Shown: one piece after another, positions 52,516 through 61,680 of the stretch
How positions within the stretch are numbered: position 1 is the stretch's first letter
Layout of the letters: every line of letters starts with the position of its first letter
Assembly: GCA_938045615.1 (NCBI GenBank)
Contig: CALIBC010000178.1
Coordinates: 1 to 64,000, forward strand
Length of the DNA stretch: 64,000 nucleotides
Direction: 5' to 3'
From: an uncultured Clostridia bacterium
GTDB taxonomy: Bacteria > Bacillota > Clostridia > Peptostreptococcales > Anaerovoracaceae
Notes under the pieces: model-generated
Databases searched by the model: none
Seen by the model: only the letters and a program-made list of their open reading frames with translations
What the model was told of the DNA's origin: nothing
Made by a program: the position numbers and the translations under genes

Positions 52516-53619
52516 ATGATTACACTCACAAAGCAACAGATAAGCGATCTTCTGCACGGCTGTACGGTTTTGGGCACTGGAGGAGGCGGCAGTCTTGAAA
52601 ACGGTCTGGAACTTGTCGGCAGAGATCTTGATTCCGGGAAAACTTTCAATATGATTTCACTGTCAGAACTTCCCGACGATGAATATATTGCGACTCCTTA
52701 CGCATGTGGCGCCCCAAAAGAAAATTCCGCTGAATCGGACTCGTCTTTGCGGTTCAAAAATCTGCCCAAACTTGATGATTCGGCTGCGGCGCTTGCTTTC
52801 AAACGACTGGAGACTTACATGGGCAGAAAATTTTATGCCGTTTCCTCAACTGAACTAGGCGGCGAAAATACGGCCGAAGCGCTTCATATAGCGGCTATGC
52901 TGGATCTTCCGATAATGGACGCCGATCCCGCAGGCAGAGCCGTCCCCGAACTTCAACATTCTACCTACTTTCTTGAGGGGATGCCCATATATCCCCTTTC
53001 GGTAGCCACCAACTTCGGCGAATCCATAATCTTTGAGAAAGTATGCGATGACTTCCGCGCAGAGGAGATCATACGATCCATTGCGGTGGCTAGCGACAAT
53101 GAAGTGGGTGTTGCGGATCATCCGATGAATGGCAGTCAGTACAAGCGTTCCACGATACCGGGCATGTTAAGCTATGCTATTGATGTCGGCAGAACCTTAA
53201 GACTTGCCAACGGCAACGGACAACTTGCAGCAAACAATATTGCCGCAGAATATGACGGAAAAGTCCTTTTTCACGGCGAAGTTACGTCCATGCCGTGGGA
53301 GACCTCCGGCGGCTTCAACCTCGGTGAAATCAATTACGTGGGACTCGATGAATTTTCATCTGACACATATCGAATATTGATTAAAAATGAAAACATGCTC
53401 GGATACAGAAACGGTAAAATTGATATTATGATTCCCGATCTCATCTGCATGATCGGCGAAGATGCCGGCGTTATAACAACACCTAACTTCGGATCAGGAA
53501 AGAGAATGTTCATAATAGGTCTTCCCGCACCCAAAGTCTGGACGACCGAAAAAGGACTCAAAGTTTTCGGTCCACGTCCTCTGGGTTTTGATATGGAATA
53601 CGTTCATTTCAAGCGTTAA
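52516..53619 (+). CDS. DUF917 family protein (thiohydantoin desulfurase-like)
   Basis: This 367-residue protein starts TLTKQQISDLLHGCTVLGTGGGGS, the signature of DUF917, and continues with PYACGAPKEN and MDADPAGRAVPELQHS. Members occur next to hydantoinase/oxoprolinase genes or NCS1 permeases, and one is an S-methyl thiohydantoin desulfurase. Here it is encoded with the permease, suggesting breakdown of an imported ring compound. GGGGAG lies before the ATG. The function is not known exactly. Confidence 0.85.
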   Translation: MITLTKQQISDLLHGCTVLGTGGGGSLENGLELVGRDLDSGKTFNMISLSELPDDEYIATPYACGAPKENSAESDSSLRFKNLPKLDDSAAALAFKRLETYMGRKFYAVSSTELGGENTAEALHIAAMLDLPIMDADPAGRAVPELQHSTYFLEGMPIYPLSVATNFGESIIFEKVCDDFRAEEIIRSIAVASDNEVGVADHPMNGSQYKRSTIPGMLSYAIDVGRTLRLANGNGQLAANNIAAEYDGKVLFHGEVTSMPWETSGGFNLGEINYVGLDEFSSDTYRILIKNENMLGYRNGKIDIMIPDLICMIGEDAGVITTPNFGSGKRMFIIGLPAPKVWTTEKGLKVFGPRPLGFDMEYVHFKR

Positions 53620-53657
53620 TATGCGTTGATATCGCAAACCGCACGGCGTTCCGCTGT

Positions 53658-53724
53658 TTTACATTCTCACTTTTCTGTGATATACTGAAAAAAATCTTTT
53701 TGGTGCACCGGTCTCTTGTTCCGG
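53658..53724 (+). promoter_or_regulatory. Promoter and 5' stem-loop of Fn3 protein gene 1
   Basis: TTTACA (53658-53663), 17 bases, TATACT (53681-53686). In the 5' leader CCGG (53708-53711) and CCGG (53721-53724) are nine bases apart. The same layout and nearly the same bases recur at 57212-57279. Confidence 0.75.
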
Positions 53725-53750
53725 CGTCCGTTCATGAAGGAGAGTGTATT

Positions 53751-55334
53751 ATGAGAATGATTAAATTAAAACTTTTTATCACTGTGGCGGCGGCTGTCTT
53801 TGCCTTTATCTGCATCGGAGCAGTCAACAAAACTAATGCGCATGCGGCCACCGCACCAAATGTCAAGGCGGAAATGAGAAATCCGGGGGGAGCGAATCCT
53901 TATATTCTGATAACGTGGAATGGCGGGTATTCCGCAGGTAAAGGATGGGGATTCTCCAAAAGTATCAATGGCGGTTCTTTCGTACCTTATTCCTTCGCAT
54001 CCCAGGACTCGGGAGTTAGCAGGGATGATAATCTCACTAACGGATATCGTTATACTTATAAGGCGACTTGGAACGACGGCAATTCTGTAAAAGCAACTTC
54101 CAATACCGTCATCGCCACGTTAAAACCTGATGCTCCGCACTCGCTTACGGCGACAATCGATTCCGCAAGCCCAAACAGCGTCAGTCTGAAATGGGAACAG
54201 CAGCGTGTCAGGCATAAGGCTCAATTTGACATTTCGGCGAACGGTCCGCATGCCGTAGTGGAACGCAAACAAGGTTCCGGTAGTTACAGTGCCGTCAATT
54301 CTGTTCTTGATACGGGCTCTTTCAAAAACAGCGGTCTTGAGTACAATACCCAATATACGTATAGGGTGAAATTCAAGAATAAGTACGGAGAAGGTCCGGT
54401 ATCCAACGAAGTTACCGTGACCACCGGTGCAAATCCTGCAGCGCAAAATCCCGGCAAGAATCCGGGAAGCGGCATTTCAAGTAGCTATGCACCACAGATT
54501 GTAAGGGTTTATGCAACTCCTGCAAGCCCGGGGATTGCGACCGTACATGTTGAAGCAAGAAACGGGTACTCCGATCGCTATCTTGAGTTTTACAGAAACG
54601 GTACTTTCTACGGACAGGTAAAGTACAACATGTATTCCGGTTCTTTCAATCTTCCGGTCACATATACCGGTGTCACCACTTATACGGTAAAGTGCTATTC
54701 GATTTACAACGGACGTAAGATTTACGGAAACGAGATGAGTGTCAGGGCTACATCGGGAAAGCTGGGAAGCGTAAAACTCGCATGTACCAAAATCAGCAGG
54801 AATATCGTAAATTTGAGCTGGTCCGCAAACTCCGGTGCAAGCGGCTACTACATATATGCAGGCAAAAAGCTTGTAAAAAAGACTTCGGGTTCTCAGATCA
54901 AATATAAGGGCAAGAAGGCAGGTGGGAAATCCTTCACAGTCGTTCCTTACGTAAACGTAGGAGGAAAAATATATGCAGGGTCTGCCTCAAATAAGGCAAC
55001 GCCTAAACCCAATCTGGCTCGCTTCGTAAATCATAAGAAATACTATTATGGAACGTGTCCTTTCATTATCAAGAAGGTTTCTCTGAAAGGAAAAACCTAT
55101 ACAATCACCGGACATGCGGTAAACAATCGTATATTTAAAATGAAAAAATATCGCAAACTGAAAATCAGCGTGACAACTTCCGGCAAGATCGCATTTTCCA
55201 AGACATGGCGAAACCTGTCGGTAAATGTGGGGGGATCTTCCTCAAAACGTCTGGTACTCAAGGCCAAGGGCAAGGCGGGAATAGATTTGCGCACAAATTG
55301 CAGCTATTATGCAAGCTGGAAGCCTATCTGGTAA
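53751..55334 (+). CDS. Secreted Fn3-type surface protein, paralog 1
   Basis: This protein of 527 residues has a signal peptide (LKLFITVAAAVFAFICIG, cleavage probably near NAHAA) and several beta domains. An Fn3-like unit is at about residues 120-225 (PHSLTATIDSASPNSVSLKW), another near 330-415 (VNLSWSANSGASGYYIYAGKK), and a C-terminal domain of about 100 residues with ISLKGKTYTITGHAVNN-like sequence. No LPXTG or membrane anchor is present, so it is probably released or held non-covalently. AAGGAGAG precedes the ATG. It is about 55% identical by eye to the gene at 55494. Ligand unknown. Confidence 0.8.
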   Translation: MRMIKLKLFITVAAAVFAFICIGAVNKTNAHAATAPNVKAEMRNPGGANPYILITWNGGYSAGKGWGFSKSINGGSFVPYSFASQDSGVSRDDNLTNGYRYTYKATWNDGNSVKATSNTVIATLKPDAPHSLTATIDSASPNSVSLKWEQQRVRHKAQFDISANGPHAVVERKQGSGSYSAVNSVLDTGSFKNSGLEYNTQYTYRVKFKNKYGEGPVSNEVTVTTGANPAAQNPGKNPGSGISSSYAPQIVRVYATPASPGIATVHVEARNGYSDRYLEFYRNGTFYGQVKYNMYSGSFNLPVTYTGVTTYTVKCYSIYNGRKIYGNEMSVRATSGKLGSVKLACTKISRNIVNLSWSANSGASGYYIYAGKKLVKKTSGSQIKYKGKKAGGKSFTVVPYVNVGGKIYAGSASNKATPKPNLARFVNHKKYYYGTCPFIIKKVSLKGKTYTITGHAVNNRIFKMKKYRKLKISVTTSGKIAFSKTWRNLSVNVGGSSSKRLVLKAKGKAGIDLRTNCSYYASWKPIW

Positions 55335-55366
55335 CCTGTCCGGCAAGACCCTATTCAATCGAAACC

Positions 55367-55456
55367 TGGAAAGGCGTGAAAAAGGCATCAGGATACGAAT
55401 TGCTGTACGCTATCAAAAATTCGGGGAAATCCGGAGTGAAATATAAGGGATTTTAA
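55367..55456 (+). pseudogene. Fragment of a 57304-type gene
   Basis: WKGVKKASGYELLYAIKNSGKSGVKY in a short frame copies the Fn3 part near 58497-58575 (WKGVKQASGYEVLYAVKN). Just before it, CTATTCAATCG is the first half of the terminator seen at 57113. A deletion seems to have fused the two, removing the promoter and most of the gene. Confidence 0.75.
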
Positions 55457-55493
55457 AAAACAAATCTCGGTCTGTTGAAAGGGAGGATATATT

Positions 55494-57092
55494 ATGAGAA
55501 TGAGTAAATTAAGACTTTGCGTTTTTATGGTAGCGGCTGTCTGTGCCGTTATATGTATCGGGACACTCAGCAAATCGAGTGTTCTTGCAGTCACTGCGCC
55601 TACAGTTAAAGCAGAAATGAGAAATCCCGGAGGAGAGAGTCCTTCCATTGTGTTTGAATGGGAAAACGGAGATTCCGACGGTCACGGATGGGAATTGTCC
55701 AGAAGTGTCAATGACGGGCCTTTCAGTTATTACGGAACCGTATCCAAAAATGCCGGTAGGGAGGTATATTCCAACAATATCCACCACGGGAATAGATATG
55801 CCTATCGTATAACCTCGAAAAAGGACAGTTCCGTCTTTGCCGTTTCCACTCCTGTGACCGCCGTAATGATACCGGAAACTCCACAGTCACTGACGGCGAA
55901 AACGGATCCTAAAAATCCCAACACCGTGAACCTCACGTGGACACAGCAACGTGACCGCTATCCGGCACAGTTCGACAGTACGGCTAACGGCCCATTGGCA
56001 GTCATAGAACGCAGAAAAGGTTCCGGAAGTTATGAATCCGTTACCACACTTCCTGACAAGGGTTCATTTACGGAAAGATGGCTTGAGTACAATACCCAAT
56101 ATACCTATAGAGTGAAGTTCAAGAATAAATATGGGATAAGTTCCACCTCTGAAGTCACCGTGACTACCGGTTCGAAACCTGCGCCGGCAGATTCGGGCAA
56201 GACTCCGACTAACACGACTAACAAAACCTCGACTGTCAAAAAACCGGAACTTGAAAGCGTGACAGCATCTCCCAAAGGTCCGGGTGTTGCCACTATCCAT
56301 GTAAGGACAAGCACCGACCACTCGTCCTGCTACCTTGAGTTTTACAGAAACGGCGCTTTTCATAAGCAGGTACATATGCAGACTTATTCAAATTCATTCG
56401 ATGTTCCGGTCACATATGCCGGTGTCACCACCTACACGGTAAAATGCTATATTATGGACGGCGGACAAAAGGTCTACGGAAATGAGATGAGTGTCAAAGC
56501 CACATCGGGCAGAATGGGCACAGTCAGACTCACCTGTACCAAAATCAGTCCGCGTGTGTTTAGTTTAAAATGGCACGGAGCTACCGGACCGAGCGGTTAC
56601 TACGTATACGCAGGTAAAAAACTGATTAAAAAGACTTCCAAAACTCAGTTAAAGTATAAGAAAAAGGGAGGAAAGAAATCTTTCAGAGTCGTTCCTTATG
56701 TAAATATAGACGGAAAACGATATACGGGACTCAGTTCAAATAAGGCAAAACCTAAACCTAACATGGCTCGCTTTTCAAAATCGACCTATTACAGGAACTA
56801 CTCTTATGCGACGTGTCCTTTCGTTATAAAAAAGATTTCTCTGAAAGGTAAAACTTACACCATCATCGGATATGCGGTAAACAATCGCATATTCAAGATG
56901 AAGAAATACCACAGACTACAGATTAGAGTAACCTCTTCCGGAAAAACCGCCTTTTCCAAAACATGGAGAAACTTGTCGGTAAATGCGGGATCTTCCTCTG
57001 CCAAGCGCGTGGTACTCAAAGTTAGAGGCAAGGCGGGAATGGATCTGCACGCCGACTGCCACTACTACGCGCATTGGGAACCTATCTGGTAA
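55494..57092 (+). CDS. Secreted Fn3-type surface protein, paralog 2
   Basis: This 532-residue protein has the layout of the gene at 53751: a signal peptide (KLRLCVFMVAAVCAVICIG), an Fn3-like unit (PQSLTAKTDPKNPNTVNLTW), a Thr/Lys-rich linker near residue 240, a further Fn3-like unit and the conserved C-terminal domain (FVIKKISLKGKTYTIIGYAV). GGGAGG precedes the ATG. No promoter is visible in the 160 bases before it. It may be read from the promoter at 53658, since the terminator between the two genes has been destroyed. A good terminator follows at 57119. Confidence 0.8.
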   Translation: MRMSKLRLCVFMVAAVCAVICIGTLSKSSVLAVTAPTVKAEMRNPGGESPSIVFEWENGDSDGHGWELSRSVNDGPFSYYGTVSKNAGREVYSNNIHHGNRYAYRITSKKDSSVFAVSTPVTAVMIPETPQSLTAKTDPKNPNTVNLTWTQQRDRYPAQFDSTANGPLAVIERRKGSGSYESVTTLPDKGSFTERWLEYNTQYTYRVKFKNKYGISSTSEVTVTTGSKPAPADSGKTPTNTTNKTSTVKKPELESVTASPKGPGVATIHVRTSTDHSSCYLEFYRNGAFHKQVHMQTYSNSFDVPVTYAGVTTYTVKCYIMDGGQKVYGNEMSVKATSGRMGTVRLTCTKISPRVFSLKWHGATGPSGYYVYAGKKLIKKTSKTQLKYKKKGGKKSFRVVPYVNIDGKRYTGLSSNKAKPKPNMARFSKSTYYRNYSYATCPFVIKKISLKGKTYTIIGYAVNNRIFKMKKYHRLQIRVTSSGKTAFSKTWRNLSVNAGSSSAKRVVLKVRGKAGMDLHADCHYYAHWEPIW

Positions 57093-57118
57093 CCTGTCAT
57101 GCGAAGCTATATTCAATC

Positions 57119-57155
57119 GGAATCGCCTCATCGGCGGTTCCGATTTTCTGTTTTC
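57119..57155 (+). terminator. Terminator after Fn3 paralog 2
   Basis: CGGAATCGCC (57119-57128) pairs with GGCGGTTCCG (57134-57143), loop TCATC, followed by a T-rich tail. A sister copy is at 59064. Confidence 0.9.
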
Positions 57156-57211
57156 TATTGGACTGAAATGCCGTATACCTGCGGTTTTAACGTCGTCTAC
57201 GCCGATCCGGT

Positions 57212-57279
57212 TTTACATTCTCATTTTTCTGTGATATACTTTACAAAATGTTGTTGGCTGCGCCGGTGTTTCATGCCGG
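57212..57279 (+). promoter_or_regulatory. Promoter and 5' stem-loop of the gene at 57304
   Basis: TTTACA (57212-57217), 17 bases, TATACT (57235-57240), then CCGG (57263-57266) and CCGG (57276-57279) nine bases apart. It is a clear duplicate of 53658-53724. Confidence 0.75.
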
Positions 57280-57303
57280 TGCTTGTCCGGAAGGAGGGTG
57301 TAA

Positions 57304-58749
57304 ATGAAAATCATTAGTAAAAAAGGTTTGATGTCGGTGCTGCTTACATTTGTGATGGTTGCGGCGCTGCTTCCCGCAATGTCTTCGGAAGTATCCGCCG
57401 ATTCGATAGCAAAAGTATCAAATGAAGCAACGCTGAAAGCGGCACTGAATAATACCGGTGTCAACAAAATAGAATTAACGGCCGATATATATGTCCGTAA
57501 TGAACTTAAAGTGGATCGGAAAGTAGATTTGGATTTGAACGGACACGATATCTCCAGTGACAGTAGTTTAAGCGAAAATATTTTCAGGGTGACATCCACC
57601 GGTATTTTAGACTTACATAATAGTAACAAAAATGGCTATTCAACTCTTAAGTTTACAAAATCCGGCATGCATCCCATAATGGTTGAATCCAACGGAGGTC
57701 TTAACGTATACGGAGTACATGTATTTGAGAGTGGTTACGCTCCAGATGTGACGTGGTTAGAGATTTCGAGCACTGAAAACAAAGCAGCCATAGCCTATGA
57801 AAACAATGCAAGAATCCGGCTTGACGTAAATATATCGGCTGAAGCGGTTTTTGACGGAAAACCGTCCGGTGAAAGCGCTTTTAACAAAGGAAATGTAGTT
57901 ATAGAGGGTGGTCACTTTAAGGCAGAAAGAATGGTCTGCGGTGATCTTGGCACTCAGGTTGCCGGTGTAAGTGCAGAGAGCGGACTATATACTTTCAATC
58001 CGGTTCCGTACGCAACCGCTCCTGTTGCATTCCTGGTAATGAATATTGTTGCGCCGGAAGGTCTGTATGTTGTAGGAAAGAGCAAACTATCCGAAGTTGC
58101 AGGGATGCCTTACAAGAAGGGCGACTACATCGAAATGCTCAAAGGATCCTTTGATTTTGGAAACGATATAACAGGAGAGGTGAAAAATTCCACCCAAAAC
58201 GACAGCGCCATCACAGTCAAAGGAATTACGGTAAAGCCCGGGCAGAATTATGAACAGGTAAAGGCTGAGCAGGATGCCAAAGCCAAAAAAGATTCAGAGG
58301 ATAAAATCAGGAGTGAGTTGACTGCAAGAATAAACGCTGAAATAACAGCCAGGGCAAAACTTGAGGCTGAATTAAAAGCAAAAGCCGACACGAGTACAAA
58401 GGCATCAAAATACCTGGAAATGATGAAAGTTATCCAAAAGTCCAAACCGTCGATCCTTAAGTCCAAAAGCAAGAAGAAAAAACTCACACTCAGATGGAAA
58501 GGCGTGAAACAGGCATCAGGATACGAAGTGCTGTACGCTGTCAAAAATGCGGGTAAATCAGGCAGGAAGTTTACCAAAACGGCGACTCTGAAAAACCGCG
58601 GCAAAGCCGCATTGGGAAAGCCTGTGACCTTCACGACCGGCAAGCTGAAAAAAGGCGGATATTCATTTAAGGTTCGTGCGTTTGTAAAGGTCGAGGGAAT
58701 ACTCGTATACGGTAAATGGTCGAAGGCGGGCAAATCCGGAGTAAAATAG
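57304..58749 (+). CDS. Secreted protein with beta-helix-like, coiled-coil and Fn3 parts
   Basis: This 481-residue protein has a signal peptide (LMSVLLTFVMVAALLPAMS), then a region like the start of surface beta-helix proteins (TLKAALNNTGVNKIELTADI, DLDLNGHDISS), an Ala/Lys/Glu coiled coil (about residues 320-370) and a C-terminal Fn3-like domain (LTLRWKGVKQASGYEVLYAV). GGAAGGAGG precedes the ATG. It is followed at 58779 by a broken Fn3 paralog and the shared terminator. Role unknown; binding to other surface components is possible. Confidence 0.78.
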   Translation: MKIISKKGLMSVLLTFVMVAALLPAMSSEVSADSIAKVSNEATLKAALNNTGVNKIELTADIYVRNELKVDRKVDLDLNGHDISSDSSLSENIFRVTSTGILDLHNSNKNGYSTLKFTKSGMHPIMVESNGGLNVYGVHVFESGYAPDVTWLEISSTENKAAIAYENNARIRLDVNISAEAVFDGKPSGESAFNKGNVVIEGGHFKAERMVCGDLGTQVAGVSAESGLYTFNPVPYATAPVAFLVMNIVAPEGLYVVGKSKLSEVAGMPYKKGDYIEMLKGSFDFGNDITGEVKNSTQNDSAITVKGITVKPGQNYEQVKAEQDAKAKKDSEDKIRSELTARINAEITARAKLEAELKAKADTSTKASKYLEMMKVIQKSKPSILKSKSKKKKLTLRWKGVKQASGYEVLYAVKNAGKSGRKFTKTATLKNRGKAALGKPVTFTTGKLKKGGYSFKVRAFVKVEGILVYGKWSKAGKSGVK

Positions 58750-58778
58750 AAATTAAAAGAACAGATCACACTAACGGA

Positions 58779-59060
58779 AAAAAGTCTTTCAGAGTCGTTC
58801 CTTATGCAGATATAGAAGAAAAACGATATGTGGGGCGCAGTTCAAATAAGGCAAAACCTAAACCTAACGTGGCTCGCTTTTCAAAATCGGACTATTACAA
58901 AGATCGCTCCGATGCGATGTGCCCTTTCTTTATAAAAACGATTTCTCTGAAAGGAAAAACCTACACCATTACCGGATATGTGGTAAACAAACGCAGACTG
59001 AAGTTGGAAAAATACCACAGACTGAAGATAAGAGTACTGTCCTGCGGCAAGAGCATATTC
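58779..59060 (+). pseudogene. C-terminal remnant of a third Fn3 paralog
   Basis: From KKSFRVVPYADIEEKRYVGR to YHRLKIRVLSCGKSIF this stretch matches the C-terminal domain of the proteins at 53751 and 55494. There is no start codon with a ribosome site and the last part of the domain is missing. Confidence 0.85.
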
Positions 59061-59063
59061 AAT

Positions 59064-59099
59064 CGGAGCCGCTACACAAGCGGTTCCGATTTTCTTTTT
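59064..59099 (+). terminator. Terminator after the broken Fn3 paralog
   Basis: CGGAGCCGCT (59064-59073) pairs with AGCGGTTCCG (59079-59088), loop ACACA, followed by ATTTTCTTTTT. It is homologous to the terminator at 57119. Confidence 0.9.
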
Positions 59100-59152
59100 G
59101 ACAGCTGCGCCGTATGAATCGCACACTACAAAAATATTCACGGAGGTATGTT

Positions 59153-60850
59153 TTGGCATTTGACGGAATAGTTACAATGGCAATGTGTAAAGAGATAGCG
59201 TATAATATCAGGCTTGGAAAGATAGATAAGATATATCAGCCCGAGCCTGATGAAATCGTTATCCACATACATACAAAAAACGGCAACAAGAAGCTGTATG
59301 CTACAGTAAGCAGTATGGCGGCTTCCTTATATTTTATTGATTACAACCCGATCAATCCGGCTCAACCACTTCCGTTTTGCATGCTCTTGAGAAAGCACCT
59401 CCAAGGCGGCAGAATCGTTTCCGTGGAGCAAAAAGGCTCGGAGCGCATAGTTGAAATTTCGCTCGAAACCTTGAATGAGCTGGGCTTCACGACATCGAAA
59501 AAGCTTATATTTGAAATTATGGGCAAACACAGCAACATAGTTCTCGTGGATACCGGTACCGGCAAAATCATAGACAGTATAAAGCGTATATCCATAGACG
59601 TAAATCGCAGCAGGCAAATTCTGCCCGGCAAGACATACGAATATCCACCTGAGCAGGACAAAATCCCGTTCAAGGAAATTTCAGAAGATGAAGCCGACAA
59701 TTCCGGAAACACGCCAAAACATATATTGAATAAGATAGGCGGCATCTCACCGGCAATTGCACAGGAGCTATTCGACTCCACGTCCGCATGGCTGCGCCTG
59801 CAAAGCATAATAGATGATGTGACCTCGGGAAACTTTACTCCACGCGTCTATGTCGACAAGGATGGGATTCCGAGAGAGTTTCATGTTACGGATCTGCATG
59901 CCTTTGAAAGCGGTTGCGCCAAGAAAACATTCGCATCCTTGAGCGAGGCTCTATTTTGGTATTTCGGCAACAAAAAATCCTCAAACAGAGTGCGCCAGAA
60001 ATCCGGCGAACTTATAAAACATTTGAACTCAAAATTGGATAAACTTTATCTTAAAGAACAGAGATTGAAAGAGGATTTGCTGAACGCCCAAAACTCAGAA
60101 GAGTTGCGCCTGTTCGGTGAACTTCTCACCGCAAACATGCACCTGATAAAAAACGGCGCAAAATCGGTCACCGTAACCAATTACTACAACAACGAAGATG
60201 TTACTATACCCTTGGATCCGAGATACTCCCCCAACAAAAACGCCCAGCTGTATTTCAAAAGCTTCGGGAAAGCAAAGACTGCGGTCAGGGAGAAAACGAT
60301 ACAACTGCGTATAAACAAGGAGAATACGGAATATCTGGAATCCGTGCTTGCATTTTTGGAGAACACGGGCAGTGTGGATGAGATCAATTCCATACGCACC
60401 GAACTTGAAGATTCCGGTTTTTTGCGGCGCCGGGAAAAAAAGCAGTCGAAAAAAAAGAAGAAATATAAGTCCAATCCGCACAGATACAGAACCCGTGGCA
60501 GGTTGGAAGTCTTGGTAGGCAAAAATAACCGGGACAACGATTTTCTCACTTTGCACACGGCGTCCAAAACCGACTACTGGTTTCACACCAAAGACATACC
60601 CGGATCCCACGTCATCCTTATGACAAATGGCCTTGAACCCTCTGAAGAAGATATACTGCAAACCGCATCGATAGCGGCTTTCTACAGCAAAGGACGCCTT
60701 TCATCCAACGTTCCGGTGGATTATGTAAAGGTACGGTATGTGAAAAAACCGTCCGGTGCAAAGCCCGGTATGGTCATATTCACCCATAACAAAACTGTCT
60801 GGGTGAGACCTGAGGATCCGAGCCTCACTTCGACGACAGATTCTCTTTGA
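59153..60850 (+). CDS. rqcH: RqcH (NFACT protein, ribosome quality control; fibronectin-binding protein family)
   Basis: This protein of 565 residues has the NFACT-N domain at the start (AFDGIVTMAMCKEIAYNIRLGKIDKIYQP), a helix-hairpin-helix part, two long coiled-coil helices (about residues 280-440) and the NFACT-R domain with KTDYWFHTKDIPGSHVIL. RqcH binds stalled 50S-nascent chain complexes and adds alanine tails. The TTG at 59153 is preferred because GGAGG lies six bases before it and MAFDG is the usual beginning. Its end overlaps the convergent synthetase gene by 26 bases. Confidence 0.94.
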   Translation: MAFDGIVTMAMCKEIAYNIRLGKIDKIYQPEPDEIVIHIHTKNGNKKLYATVSSMAASLYFIDYNPINPAQPLPFCMLLRKHLQGGRIVSVEQKGSERIVEISLETLNELGFTTSKKLIFEIMGKHSNIVLVDTGTGKIIDSIKRISIDVNRSRQILPGKTYEYPPEQDKIPFKEISEDEADNSGNTPKHILNKIGGISPAIAQELFDSTSAWLRLQSIIDDVTSGNFTPRVYVDKDGIPREFHVTDLHAFESGCAKKTFASLSEALFWYFGNKKSSNRVRQKSGELIKHLNSKLDKLYLKEQRLKEDLLNAQNSEELRLFGELLTANMHLIKNGAKSVTVTNYYNNEDVTIPLDPRYSPNKNAQLYFKSFGKAKTAVREKTIQLRINKENTEYLESVLAFLENTGSVDEINSIRTELEDSGFLRRREKKQSKKKKKYKSNPHRYRTRGRLEVLVGKNNRDNDFLTLHTASKTDYWFHTKDIPGSHVILMTNGLEPSEEDILQTASIAAFYSKGRLSSNVPVDYVKVRYVKKPSGAKPGMVIFTHNKTVWVRPEDPSLTSTTDSL

Positions 60851-61520
60851 TCGCAAGCATCCTTCGATCCGTCTCGGCGATTGTATCCGCACAACCTTTC
60901 AGATCTGCCGCAATCTCGTCCGCCTTTTTCTTAGGAAGGCCCTTTTTATATCTTATCTGGTGCTCCAGACTTGCCCAAAAGTCCATGGCAACGGTGCGGA
61001 TCTGCACTTCAACCCGTATCGGCTTTTTTTCCTCCGCAAAGAACACCGGAACCTCAAGGATTATGTGAAAACTCCTGTATCCGTTCGGCTTTGGGCTTTT
61101 GATGTAGTCCTTAACCTCGATCAAAGTGATGTCGTCCTGCCTTACAAGCATGCGCGCCACTTTATATATATCATCTATGAATGCACATATGACCCGTATG
61201 CCGGCAACGTCGTTCAGATTCTCCTCTATGGATCTGACACTTATCTCATTGTCCTGCCTGATCAGTTTTCCGTATATGCTCGCAGGTTTTTTCAGCCTCG
61301 AATGGATTGAGGATATCGGGCTGTCATCCCTTATTAGCGAAAGCTCCGCATTCAGAATTTCGAGTTTAGTTTGTACCTCCCTTATCGCCGATTCGTAGCG
61401 CATCATCAGTAATTCAAAATCCTCAAACGCCAACAATACATCCTCCGGATGCTCGGGCATCTGTCGCTCCGAAAGTTGATTCAAAAGTCCAATTGCTTCA
61501 CCGTTACCCTTTAAAACCAT
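60825..61520 (-). CDS. Small alarmone synthetase, RelQ-like
   Basis: This protein of 231 residues has the RelA/SpoT synthetase fold: SRLKKPASIYGKLIR, LNDVAGIRVICAFIDDIYKVA (contains the G-loop) and KPNGYRSFHIILEVPVF, VEVQIRTVAMDFWASLEHQIRYKKG. No HD hydrolase or TGS domain is present. It makes (p)ppGpp from GTP/GDP and ATP. The ATG at 61520 follows GGAG by eight bases; an ATG at 61538 has no ribosome site. It is a single gene. Confidence 0.92.
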   Translation of the reverse strand: MVLKGNGEAIGLLNQLSERQMPEHPEDVLLAFEDFELLMMRYESAIREVQTKLEILNAELSLIRDDSPISSIHSRLKKPASIYGKLIRQDNEISVRSIEENLNDVAGIRVICAFIDDIYKVARMLVRQDDITLIEVKDYIKSPKPNGYRSFHIILEVPVFFAEEKKPIRVEVQIRTVAMDFWASLEHQIRYKKGLPKKKADEIAADLKGCADTIAETDRRMLAIKENLSSK

Positions 61521-61680
61521 ATCAATTTCTCCAATCATTGCAAATTACAACTCATATACTACAACAAAAAACGAAAGTTGATCACCTACGCAGCTTCGGA
61601 TTGTTTTCCCCATAGAAGCATAATACATTATGGTTACGACATTGCTCCGTCATAAAAACGATTAACGGAAGGAGGATCCC

